From NCBI GenBank assembly GCA_036267635.1, contig DATAVR010000047.1, positions 1-64,000 on the forward strand: DNA of 64,000 bases, read 5' to 3'. The notes below the pieces were generated by a model, which was not told the DNA's origin, did not search any database, and worked only from the letters and a program-made list of their open reading frames with translations. The DNA is from JADGRB01 sp036267635. Lineage in GTDB: Bacteria; Myxococcota_A; Polyangia; Fen-1088. The position numbers and the translations under genes are program-made. Below, one piece after another: positions 1 to 12,765 of the stretch. Position 1 is the stretch's first letter. Each line of letters starts with the position of its first letter.

Positions 1-1625
1 AGGACCCTGCGCTTGATCGCCTTGTCGGTGAGCGCGGGGTCGGACCACCAGAAGCCGTCGGCCTGCATGCCCCTGGCAGCCGCCAGGAACTTGTCGGCCA
101 CGGCGTCGAAGTCGGCGTCGGTGTAATTGAGACTGAAGATGAATCGCCCGGTCCCCACCCAAGAAAGCGCCAGCCCCTGAGCCCGCAGATAGAACTGGAG
201 CATCCAGTTGTAGCGCCCCGGCTGCGTGTAAAGGACGGTCCAGATCGTCTGCAGGTTCGCCACGCGCACCGGCAGTCCCTCGCTGGCCAACCGCTGATTC
301 AGCCGCTGCGCGCGTCCGTTCCAGGTGTCGTCCAGGTTCTTGTAGAGGGTGCGGACCTCGGGCGTCTCCAGCCGGTGCAAGAATTCGTTCATCGCGGTCA
401 TCACGTAAGGGTGCGCGTTGAACGTTCCGCGGGCGAAGCAGATGTCCGCCGGCCGATCGTCGCGGAACCGCTTCATCAGCTCCTTGCGTCCGCAGAGGGC
501 GCCGATCGGCAGCCCGCCGCCCAGCGTCTTTCCATAGGTGACCATGTCGGCCTTGACGCCGAAGTACTCCTGCGCGCCGCGCGGCGCCAGGCGGAACCCC
601 ACGAAGACCTCGTCGAAGATGAGAACGATGCCGCGCTCGCGGCAGACGGTCCGCAGTTTTTTGAGCCACTCGGTGTAGCCGGCGCGATCGAAGTCTGCGG
701 CGCGGTCGCTGCCCAGCAGCGTCGAATCGCTGGGGGCGTTGCCGTTCGGGTGCAGCGCCTGCAGCGGGTTGACCAGCACGCAGGCGATGTCGCGCCGGTT
801 GCGCAGCACGCGCAGCGAGTCGTCGTCCATGTCCTTGAGGGTGTAGGTCTCGTGCGCCGGGGTCGGATTCCCCACGCCCGGTTGCACGTCGCCCCACCAG
901 CCGTGGTAGGCGCCGCAGAAGCGGACCAGGTGCGAGCGCCGCGTGTGGTAGCGCGCGAGGCGGACCGCCTGCATGACCGCCTCGGTCCCCGACATGTGGA
1001 AGGAGACCTCGTCGAGGCCGGAGATCTCGCGCAGCCGCTTCACGTTGTCGGCCACCACCGGGTGATAGGGGCCGAGCACCGGCCCGAGCGCACGGGCGCG
1101 CTCGAACGCGCGCTCGAGGCACTGCTTGTAGAAGTCGTAACCGAAGACGTTCACGCCGTAGGCGCCGGTCAGGTCGTAGGCCTCGTTGCCGTCGAGATCG
1201 GTCACCTGGACGCCGGCCGACGAAGCGACGAACGCGCCGGCCGACAGGTTCTTGCGCACGAATCGGCTGTACTGGAACGGCACCCGATAGGAGGCGGTGA
1301 ACTGCAGGTCCGAGATGCCGGGCTCCACCTCGCGCGTCAGCTTCACCGTTTCGGCGTAGCGCTTGCGGTAGATGTCGGCCAGCCCCATGAAGCCGGCCCG
1401 GCGCCGCTCGGCGATCGCCTCGGGGGCGTCGTCAGAGCGGAAGAAGCGCGTCTCGTCGTACTCGTAGAAGGGCACCAGCTTGGCGAAGAAGCGCGATATC
1501 TTGGCGTGGCCGCGCAGCGACGGATGCTTCGCCTTGGACAGCGTCAGTCGCGTCGTCACCCGGTGCAGCGACGCCGTCAACCCGACGGTGCCGGCGGCAC
1601 CCAACGCATAGAGGACCAATGTCAT
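1..1625 (-). CDS. Class III PLP-dependent aminotransferase (glutamate-1-semialdehyde aminomutase-like), 3' end cut by window
   Basis: The frame is open from the ATG at 1625 to the left edge, so about 541 codons are present and the C-terminus is missing. Family signatures are clear: SGTEAVMQA at residues 212-220, FDEVFVGFR at 337-345 with the PLP-ring Asp338, and YGKTLGGG with the Schiff-base Lys366. This places it in the class III family close to glutamate-1-semialdehyde 2,1-aminomutase and the aminotransferase domains of polyketide and lipid assembly. The N-terminus carries a hydrophobic stretch (residues 3-20) and about 100 residues before the catalytic fold, unlike HemL, so it is probably membrane-associated and not the heme enzyme. 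It diverges from psd, and the two start codons overlap. The substrate is unknown. Confidence 0.85.
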   Translation of the reverse strand, partial: MTLVLYALGAAGTVGLTASLHRVTTRLTLSKAKHPSLRGHAKISRFFAKLVPFYEYDETRFFRSDDAPEAIAERRRAGFMGLADIYRKRYAETVKLTREVEPGISDLQFTASYRVPFQYSRFVRKNLSAGAFVASSAGVQVTDLDGNEAYDLTGAYGVNVFGYDFYKQCLERAFERARALGPVLGPYHPVVADNVKRLREISGLDEVSFHMSGTEAVMQAVRLARYHTRRSHLVRFCGAYHGWWGDVQPGVGNPTPAHETYTLKDMDDDSLRVLRNRRDIACVLVNPLQALHPNGNAPSDSTLLGSDRAADFDRAGYTEWLKKLRTVCRERGIVLIFDEVFVGFRLAPRGAQEYFGVKADMVTYGKTLGGGLPIGALCGRKELMKRFRDDRPADICFARGTFNAHPYVMTAMNEFLHRLETPEVRTLYKNLDDTWNGRAQRLNQRLASEGLPVRVANLQTIWTVLYTQPGRYNWMLQFYLRAQGLALSWVGTGRFIFSLNYTDADFDAVADKFLAAARGMQADGFWWSDPALTDKAIKRRV

Positions 1626-2512
1626 CGTCGTCTCCTTCCGATACCCTGAGCGCCCGAAGCATTCTGGCTCGTTTGGGCCAGCACGAAGAGCTCAATTTCC
1701 TGTTGACCAACCACATCCCGCGGCGGCTGGCGACGCAGCTCGTTGGCTGGATCAGCAAGGTGAGACAGCCGCTGGTGCGCGATCTCTCCATCGGGCTTTG
1801 GCGCCTGTTCGCCGATCCCGACCTCGACGAGGCCCAGAAGCCAGCCTTCGAGAGCCTGCACGATTGCTTCATCCGCGAGCTCAAACCGGGCGCGCGCCCG
1901 GTCGATCCCAACCCCGCCGTCCTCACCAGCCCTTGCGACGCCATCGTCGGCGCTTCGGGGACGGTGGACGGCGAGGTGGTCATCCAGGCCAAAGGCCTCT
2001 CCTATACGCTGCACGATCTCCTCGACGACCCGGAGCTCGAGCGCCTCTACCGCGACGGACGCTACGTGACGCTGCGGCTCACCTCGAGCATGTACCACCG
2101 GTTTCACGCGCCGTACGACTGCCAGGTGGTCCACCTCAACTACTTTTCCGGCGACACCTGGAACACCAACCCGATCGCGGTCAACCGCGTCGAGAAGCTT
2201 TACTGCAAGAACGAGCACGCGGTGATCCAGACCAAGCTCCCCTCCGGTCAGGTCATCACCTTGGTGCCCGTGGCGTCGATCCTGGTGGCCAGCATCCGCC
2301 TGCGCTTCCTCGACGTGCCGCTCCACCTGGCGTACGACGGCCCGCGCGCGATCGACTGCGACGCCGCCTTCGAGAAGGGGGAGGAGATGGGCTGGTTCGA
2401 GCTTGGATCGACCATCATCGTGTTCGTGCCGGACGGGTTCGCCCTCGCCGATGGCGTCGCGCAGGGAAAAACCATCAAGATGGGCGAGCCGCTCTTGCGG
2501 CTCCCGATCTAG
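1619..2512 (+). CDS. psd: Phosphatidylserine decarboxylase-family proenzyme
   Basis: This 297-residue protein matches the pyruvoyl-dependent phosphatidylserine decarboxylase family. The self-cleavage motif LGST is at residues 262-265; the chain would break between Gly263 and Ser264, and Ser264 would become the pyruvoyl group. SPCDAIVGASG and YHRFHAP supply the family's catalytic Asp and His regions. In the canonical reaction it makes phosphatidylethanolamine from phosphatidylserine at the inner membrane. There is no obvious hydrophobic N-terminal anchor, and relatives of this fold decarboxylate other amino acids, so the substrate is inferred. The only plausible start is ATG at 1619, which overlaps the divergent aminotransferase start. 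Confidence 0.88.
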   Translation: MSSSSPSDTLSARSILARLGQHEELNFLLTNHIPRRLATQLVGWISKVRQPLVRDLSIGLWRLFADPDLDEAQKPAFESLHDCFIRELKPGARPVDPNPAVLTSPCDAIVGASGTVDGEVVIQAKGLSYTLHDLLDDPELERLYRDGRYVTLRLTSSMYHRFHAPYDCQVVHLNYFSGDTWNTNPIAVNRVEKLYCKNEHAVIQTKLPSGQVITLVPVASILVASIRLRFLDVPLHLAYDGPRAIDCDAAFEKGEEMGWFELGSTIIVFVPDGFALADGVAQGKTIKMGEPLLRLPI

Positions 2513-2519
2513 ATCGGGA
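2502..2519. terminator. Perfect 18-bp palindrome over the psd stop codon
   Basis: TCCCGATCTAGATCGGGA reads the same on both strands. It could fold into a 7-bp stem with a CTAG loop. It contains the psd stop (2510-2512) and lies between two convergent genes, so a bidirectional terminator or mRNA 3'-end structure is possible. There is no U-tract, so this is tentative. Confidence 0.35.
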
Positions 2520-2540
2520 CCCTCGGCCAATCGCGGCCCC

Positions 2541-3665
2541 TCAGGCCGCCTCGGCCGGACGCGGGGCGGAGAAGGGGATCTCGGGCTTGAGCGGAACGAG
2601 GTGGGCGCGGAAGAGGTCGTGGCCGGCCCGCAGTGTCCGCCGCACCACGCTGGCACGGGCGCGCTCGCGGGAGGCGGGGAGCGCGCGCAGGCAGGCGGCG
2701 TGCAGATCGTCGTCGATCGCGCCGTTGACCCCTTCGGTGACGAGGTCGACCGGCCCCGGCGCCGGCACCGAGGCGACCGGCAGGCCCGAGGCGAGCGCCT
2801 CGAGGATGACGTTGCCGAAGGTCTCCGTGCGCGAGGGGAAGACGAAGCAGTCGGCGCTGGCGAAGTGCGCTGACAGGTCGGCGCCGAACTGATAGCCGCG
2901 CCAAACGACGTCGGGGTAGTTGCGCTGGAGCTCCTCGCGGGAAGGCCCGTCGCCCACGACCACCTTGGTCCCGGGCAGCGGCAGCTTGAGAAAGTCCTCC
3001 AGGCTCTTCTCGACCGCGACGCGGCCGACGTAGAGCCAGATCGGCCCCGGCAGGCCGGCGTAGACGTCGCCGCGCCGGAACGCCGGGTTGAAGACGTCGG
3101 CGTCGACGCCGCGGGGCCAGTGAATCAGCTGCCGGCCCACGCGCTTTTCGTGCAGCTCCTGCAAGAGCGACATCGAGCTCACCAGCGTGTGCTCGGCGCG
3201 TCCGTGGAACCAGCGGACGAGATCATAGCCCCAGGAGACGGGGACCACCGGGACGCGCGCGCTCAGATACTCCGGATAGCGCGTGTGGAAGCTGGTCGAG
3301 AACCGCAGCCGCTTGTAGCGCAGCCAGGCCACCGTCGAGAAACCCAGCGGTCCCTCGGTGGCGACGTGGACGGCGTCGGGCGCGAAGCCGCGGATGCGAC
3401 CGATCGCCTTCCAAGGATCGCAGGCCACGCGGATCTCGGGGTACGAAGGGAGCGGCAAGGTGAAGTGGGCGTCGGGCGCGACGACCATCACCTCCATCCC
3501 TTCGAGCTCGAGGTGTTTCACCAACCGCACCAGCGTGTTGACCACGCCGTTGGTCTGCGGGCGCCAAGCGTCCGTGACCAACGCGAGGCGGTTGATGCGC
3601 GGGCCGAACGGGTCCGCCGCAGGAAGTGTCTGGAGTCGCCCGGGCCGGGAAAACGCCATCGCCAT
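2541..3665 (-). CDS. Glycosyltransferase family 4 (alpha-mannosyltransferase-like)
   Basis: This 374-residue GT-B glycosyltransferase has the two-lobe layout of the GT4 family. The N-terminal lobe begins LALVTDAWRPQTNGVVNTL, with the glycine-rich acceptor loop typical of MgtA/PimB/SqdX-type enzymes. The C-terminal lobe has LYVGRVAVEKSLEDFL and the nucleotide-sugar-binding EX7E motif in SRTETFGNVILEALASG. It probably transfers mannose or a related sugar from a nucleotide donor to a lipid or glycan at the cytoplasmic face. It converges on psd and lies near the aminotransferase, so a glycolipid role is possible but not shown. ATG at 3659 is an alternative start. Confidence 0.85.
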   Translation of the reverse strand: MAMAFSRPGRLQTLPAADPFGPRINRLALVTDAWRPQTNGVVNTLVRLVKHLELEGMEVMVVAPDAHFTLPLPSYPEIRVACDPWKAIGRIRGFAPDAVHVATEGPLGFSTVAWLRYKRLRFSTSFHTRYPEYLSARVPVVPVSWGYDLVRWFHGRAEHTLVSSMSLLQELHEKRVGRQLIHWPRGVDADVFNPAFRRGDVYAGLPGPIWLYVGRVAVEKSLEDFLKLPLPGTKVVVGDGPSREELQRNYPDVVWRGYQFGADLSAHFASADCFVFPSRTETFGNVILEALASGLPVASVPAPGPVDLVTEGVNGAIDDDLHAACLRALPASRERARASVVRRTLRAGHDLFRAHLVPLKPEIPFSAPRPAEAA

Positions 3666-3789
3666 GAGTCATCGTTGTTACTCTCGTTGCTCGCGATGCG
3701 CGCCAACGAGACGGCGACGAGTTCGCAAAGTCGTGTTTCACAAGCGATCGAAACGGCCACACTGGTGACGGATGCGCAACGAAGCGGGC

Positions 3790-4971
3790 TCAGCGCCCGC
3801 GGCGGGCTTGGCGCCCGCGGCGGACTTGGAGATAGGGGCGAACGACGCCGCGCGCGACGAGCGCCGCGACCAGCCAGGTCAGCGCCACGGTCGCGGTCCC
3901 GCCGTGCGTCGGGCCGGCGGCCTGCCCCGCGATTCCCAAGAGCGGCCCCAGACAATAGCCGACCCCGATCAGCGCCTCGAAGTTGCCACCGGCGTCGACG
4001 GCGCCGCGCCCCATCGCCATCGAATAATAGAGCGACGTGTAGTAGGTGAGGCCCATGCCGGCGCCGTAGATCAGCAGGCCGGCGATGAGCGTCGGCAGCG
4101 AGCCGGCCAGAAGCACCAGCGCCAGGCCGACCCCCAGCGCCGCGCTCGCGGCCCCGAGCGCCTCCCAGCGCCCGTGCCAGAACCTGCTCCGCCACATGAG
4201 CAGCAAGACGACGAAGCGCATCGCCATCCAGCTCGCCGCGACCAGGCTGGCCGCCGGGCCGGCGCCGACCGCCGCCAACCGCTGCGGGAGGACGGGGGCC
4301 AGCGTCGCCGAGACGACATAGCTGAACGGCAGCAGCCAAGAGGCCGCGCGCAGCAGCGACGAATACTCCGCGCCGATCGCGGCCTCGGCGGCCTCCCCTT
4401 CGTGGCGGGCGGGGTGGGGCGGCAGCCAGCGCGCGGCGATCCAGGCGACGCCGGTGGCGGCGGCGGAGATCGCGAAGCTGCCCAGCAGCGACACGCGTCC
4501 GAAGAGGGGCAACAACAAGAGCGGCAGCGCCGTGGCGGGCGTCCAGGTGAGGTTGAACTTCCCGATCGCCGAACGCATCTCGGCGCCGTGCCGGCCGGCG
4601 GTCAGATAGCTCTCGACCACCGGGAAGGTGGTGGCGGCCGCCGCCGACCCCACCAGCGCCGCGATCCAGAGCGCGGCGACCGTGCCCGGGAAGAGCAGCG
4701 GCACCAGCGACGCGGCGGTCCAGATCGCCAGCGTCAGTGAAAGCAGGCGGCGGGGGGCTCGACCGTGGGCGAGCCGACCCGCGACCCGCGCGGCGATCGC
4801 GTAGACCGCCCCCATGACGGCGGCGAGGGCCAGGTTGGCGGGCGCCGAAAAGCGGTACCTCTCCGCGGTGACGAAGAACAGCCCCGCCCAGAACGTTCCA
4901 CTCCCCACTGAGCCAAAAAACGTGACGGCTAGCACGCTTGGGAGCGGGGCAGACTGCTGACTATTACTCAT
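3790..4971 (-). CDS. Major facilitator superfamily transporter
   Basis: This 393-residue protein is almost entirely hydrophobic, with about 12 predicted membrane helices and short basic loops such as RLAHGRAPRRLL after the second or third helix, as in MFS proteins. The middle loop (about residues 180-205, PPHPARHEGEAAEAA) is the expected cytoplasmic linker between the two six-helix bundles. The C-terminus is a basic tail rich in Arg and Gly. It diverges from the poly-HAMP kinase gene. The substrate cannot be deduced. I see no strong ribosome-binding site before ATG 4971. Confidence 0.75.
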   Translation of the reverse strand: MSNSQQSAPLPSVLAVTFFGSVGSGTFWAGLFFVTAERYRFSAPANLALAAVMGAVYAIAARVAGRLAHGRAPRRLLSLTLAIWTAASLVPLLFPGTVAALWIAALVGSAAAATTFPVVESYLTAGRHGAEMRSAIGKFNLTWTPATALPLLLLPLFGRVSLLGSFAISAAATGVAWIAARWLPPHPARHEGEAAEAAIGAEYSSLLRAASWLLPFSYVVSATLAPVLPQRLAAVGAGPAASLVAASWMAMRFVVLLLMWRSRFWHGRWEALGAASAALGVGLALVLLAGSLPTLIAGLLIYGAGMGLTYYTSLYYSMAMGRGAVDAGGNFEALIGVGYCLGPLLGIAGQAAGPTHGGTATVALTWLVAALVARGVVRPYLQVRRGRQARRGR

Positions 4972-5134
4972 TTGACGGGGGCGACGTGATCAAAGATCCA
5001 GGGCAACCCTTGCGCGGGCAGGAGGAGTGACTACTTAGGAAATTCACTGATTTCTTGCGACGTTCTTGGAACGAAGAGTCGAGTCGCCGAGCTCGCCACG
5101 GCAGGCGGTCGAGAAAAGCCGCGAGGGGATAGCC

Positions 5135-9967
<4,833 letters not shown>

Positions 9968-9968
9968 G

Positions 9969-11573
9969 GTGAACGTGCTCGAAGCGCCCCCACCGCCTGG
10001 AGCCGCCATCCTGTTGGTGGACGACCACCCCGCGAACGTGGTGGCGCTGGAGGCGATTCTCGCGCCGCTCGGCCACCCACTGGTGACGGTGTCGTCGGGT
10101 GAGGAGGCGCTCCGCCAGATTCTGCGGCGCGACTTCGCGCTCATTCTGCTCGACGTGCAGATGGCGGGGCTCGACGGGTTCCAGACCGCGAACCTCATCA
10201 AGCAGCGCCCCCGCAGCCGCTACATCCCGATCATCTTCATCACGGCGGTGGGGCGCGACGCGGCCCACGTCTTCCGCGGCTACTCGGAGGGGGCGGTCGA
10301 CTACCTGGTCAAGCCGTTCGATCCCGACATCCTGCGCTCGAAGGCGCAGGTGTTCGTCGATCTCTACCTCAAGGAGGAGCAGCTCAAGGCGCAGGAGAAG
10401 CTGCTGCGAGAGCACGAGCGCGCCGCGCTCCAGCGGGCCGGTGAGGAACGTTACCGGCAGCTCCTCGACGGCCTGCCGCAGAGCATCTGGGCCGCCGATG
10501 CCGAGGGACACATCACCTTCTGGAACCGCGCCGGACTCGCCTACCAGGGGCGTGACAGCGGGCCGGTGACGGACGAATCGCTCTGGGGAGCGCTCCATCC
10601 AGAGGACCGGGCCGGGGTGCGTGAAGAGTTTCGCGACGGGATCGCCCGCCGGGTGGCGTTCGAGCGGCAGCTCCGGCTCAGGCGGGCCTCCGACGGCAGC
10701 CACCGCTGGCACCTGGTCCGCGTGGTCCCCGAGTGGGCCGGCGACGGCTCTCTCAGCGGGTGGATCGCCACCGCGACCGACATCGACGATCAGAAGAAGG
10801 CCGAACAGACGTTGCGGGAGGCGATCGGCCTGCGGGAGGACTTCCTCTCGGTGGCCTCACACGAGCTCCGCACGCCGCTCACCTCGTTGCGGCTGGAAGT
10901 GGAAAACTTGCTGCGGTTCGCCCGCCGAAGCGCCGGCGACGCGGCCGCGGGAGTCGCGACCCGGGTGGAGCGGATCGACACGCAGGCGGCGCGGCTCAAT
11001 CATCTCATCGACGAGCTGCTCGACGTGTCGCGCCTGGCAGCCGGGCGGCTCGAGCTGCAGATCGAAGAGGTCGACCTCGCCGAGGTGGTGGCCGACGTGC
11101 GGGCGCGCCTGGCCGACGAGGCGCAGCGCCGAGGCTGCGCGCTCGACGTGCGCGCGATCGGGAAGACCATCGGATCGTGGGACGCCAGCCGCCTCGATCA
11201 AGTGATTACCAACCTGCTTTCGAACGCCATCAAGTACGGCGCGGGCAAGCCGATCCAGATCAACATCGACGCGGCCGGCGATCGCGTGCTGCTGGCGATT
11301 CACGACCATGGCCTGGGCATTCCGCCCGAGGACCAGGATCGAATCTTCCACCGCTTCGAGCGGGCGGCCTCCAGCCGCAACTACGCCGGCATCGGGCTCG
11401 GTCTCTGGATCGTCAAGCAGATCGTCGATGCCCTGGGCGGCGTCATCAAGGTCGACAGCCGCCCCGATCGGGGGTCGACCTTCACCGTCGATCTGCCGCG
11501 CAAGCGCCCGACTGCGCCTGGCCCGCTGTCGGCGGCCGGCGTGCGTGCGGAGGCTCAACAGGGCGCGAACTGA
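9969..11573 (+). CDS. Receiver-PAS-histidine kinase
   Basis: I place the start at GTG 9969, two bases after the stop of the preceding kinase; GTG 9975 is an alternative. The protein is 534 residues. A receiver domain comes first (about 10-125: ILLVDDHPAN, acceptor Asp62 in LLDVQMAG, Lys in YLVKPFD). Next is a PAS domain (about 160-280, ending in WIATATDIDDQKKAE). HisKA has His298 in ASHELRTPL, and HATPase_c has NLLSNAIKYG, GLGIPPED and GIGLGLWIV. There is no membrane helix. Tight spacing to the poly-HAMP kinase implies co-transcription. Phosphate could flow from Asp1534 or His1210 of the upstream kinase to Asp62, but no Hpt domain is seen in the window. Confidence 0.93.
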   Translation: MNVLEAPPPPGAAILLVDDHPANVVALEAILAPLGHPLVTVSSGEEALRQILRRDFALILLDVQMAGLDGFQTANLIKQRPRSRYIPIIFITAVGRDAAHVFRGYSEGAVDYLVKPFDPDILRSKAQVFVDLYLKEEQLKAQEKLLREHERAALQRAGEERYRQLLDGLPQSIWAADAEGHITFWNRAGLAYQGRDSGPVTDESLWGALHPEDRAGVREEFRDGIARRVAFERQLRLRRASDGSHRWHLVRVVPEWAGDGSLSGWIATATDIDDQKKAEQTLREAIGLREDFLSVASHELRTPLTSLRLEVENLLRFARRSAGDAAAGVATRVERIDTQAARLNHLIDELLDVSRLAAGRLELQIEEVDLAEVVADVRARLADEAQRRGCALDVRAIGKTIGSWDASRLDQVITNLLSNAIKYGAGKPIQINIDAAGDRVLLAIHDHGLGIPPEDQDRIFHRFERAASSRNYAGIGLGLWIVKQIVDALGGVIKVDSRPDRGSTFTVDLPRKRPTAPGPLSAAGVRAEAQQGAN

Positions 11574-11614
11574 CCGCTGGGCAACGACGGATCGATCGAT
11601 CGCAGCCAGGCCGG

Positions 11615-11644
11615 CCCCCCCCTGAAAATCGCGATTTGGGGGGG
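11615..11644 (+). other. C-run/palindrome/G-run hairpin between kinase and ASCH-receiver genes
   Basis: Eight C (11615-11622) and seven G (11638-11644) flank the perfect palindrome AAATCGCGATTT (11626-11637). The whole can fold into one long stem. It lies 41 bases after the kinase stop and 47 bases before the next start, so it could be an attenuator, a terminator or an operator. There is no T-tract. Confidence 0.5.
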
Positions 11645-11691
11645 TGCGCACCGTCGCGAGCCTGTGTTACGGTCGATGCTTCGGCCGAACG

Positions 11692-12690
11692 ATGAGAGTC
11701 GTCAAGGCAATCGCGGTACGTGAGCCCTGGGCGTCGCAGATCGCCGCCGGGGCGACGACCACCGCCTTCAAGAGTTTTCGCACGCCCTACCGAGGCGAGC
11801 TCTTGATCGTCTCCGACGAAGAGCCTTGGTATGGACTGGCGCTCGCCGAGCTGGTCGACGTTCAGGCGATCACCCGGGAGATGAACGCCCCCCTCCAGCG
11901 CGGCTACGCCTGGGTGTTTCAGAACGTGGTGCAGGTGACCCACTTTCCTGCGATGCACCGCTCCGGCCTCTACACCGTCGAGATCCCCGAAGGGGCGCTG
12001 CCGAGCGAGCTGCAGACGCTGGTCTTCACGGCGCCCACGCCGTCCTCGGCCGCCGGGGAGGCGATCAAGGTGGCGGTCGCCGGCGAGCTGCGGATGGCGC
12101 GCGCGGGCCTGCGCCGGGCGCAGGGCGGCTTCCGTGAGCTGACCGGGCAGGGCGGTGAGGGGGCGGACGAGACGATCAACCGGTTCGCCGGCGCGGTGCA
12201 GGAGATCCTGAGCAAGACGGAGGATCTGGTCACCGACATGGTCCGTCTGGACGCCTTGTGGCGGCGGGAGCTGGCGCCACCCACTACGGATGCCGACGTG
12301 ATCGCCGAGCTGGGCAGCTCGAGCTTCGCGACCAACTGGCGCCGCTCGCGGCTCGACATTCTGGTCGTGGAGGACGAGCCGAAGATGGCGCGAGGACTCC
12401 AGCGGTCGTTATCGGTCGATCACAACGTGCGCCTCGCTTCGTCCAAGCGCGACGCGCTGGCGCAGCTGCGGGAGCGGCCGCCGCACGTGCTGCTCTGCGA
12501 CCACCGGCTCGAGTGGCAGAAGACTGACGATCTGTTCGAGCACGTGCGCGACAACTACCCGCGCGTCCGTCGCGTCCTCTATTCGTTCTCCCACCTCGAG
12601 GTCTGGAACGATCTCCTCCAGCGCAAGCTCGTCGACGCCGTGGTTCCAAAGTCCGCGCCCCGCAACGCGCTGCTCGCCGCGTTGTTCTAG
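11692..12690 (+). CDS. ASCH domain-receiver domain fusion protein
   Basis: From ATG 11692 the protein is 332 residues. The N-terminus (about 4-100) begins VKAIAVREPWASQIAAG, followed by FRTPYRGELLI. This is the signature layout of ASCH/PUA-fold domains, which bind RNA or modified nucleosides. The usual G-K-K-T-x-E-x-R element reads GATTTAFKSFR (20-30), so the amidohydrolase lysine is absent. A helical linker (about 110-220) leads to a receiver-like domain (222-332) with acidic pair Glu227-Asp228, acceptor Asp270 in LLCDHRL, Ser298 and Lys320, all in canonical positions. No helix-turn-helix output is present. It follows two hybrid kinases on the same strand, so it is a likely response regulator with an unusual output. 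The domain calls are from motif reading, not a profile search. Confidence 0.75.
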   Translation: MRVVKAIAVREPWASQIAAGATTTAFKSFRTPYRGELLIVSDEEPWYGLALAELVDVQAITREMNAPLQRGYAWVFQNVVQVTHFPAMHRSGLYTVEIPEGALPSELQTLVFTAPTPSSAAGEAIKVAVAGELRMARAGLRRAQGGFRELTGQGGEGADETINRFAGAVQEILSKTEDLVTDMVRLDALWRRELAPPTTDADVIAELGSSSFATNWRRSRLDILVVEDEPKMARGLQRSLSVDHNVRLASSKRDALAQLRERPPHVLLCDHRLEWQKTDDLFEHVRDNYPRVRRVLYSFSHLEVWNDLLQRKLVDAVVPKSAPRNALLAALF

Positions 12691-12765
12691 ATTTTCCCGG
12701 CGCGATCGGCTGGCGGGGATGTACCAGTCCGGCCGCTGCCGGCCCTTTCATGGCAGGGTCGTTCG

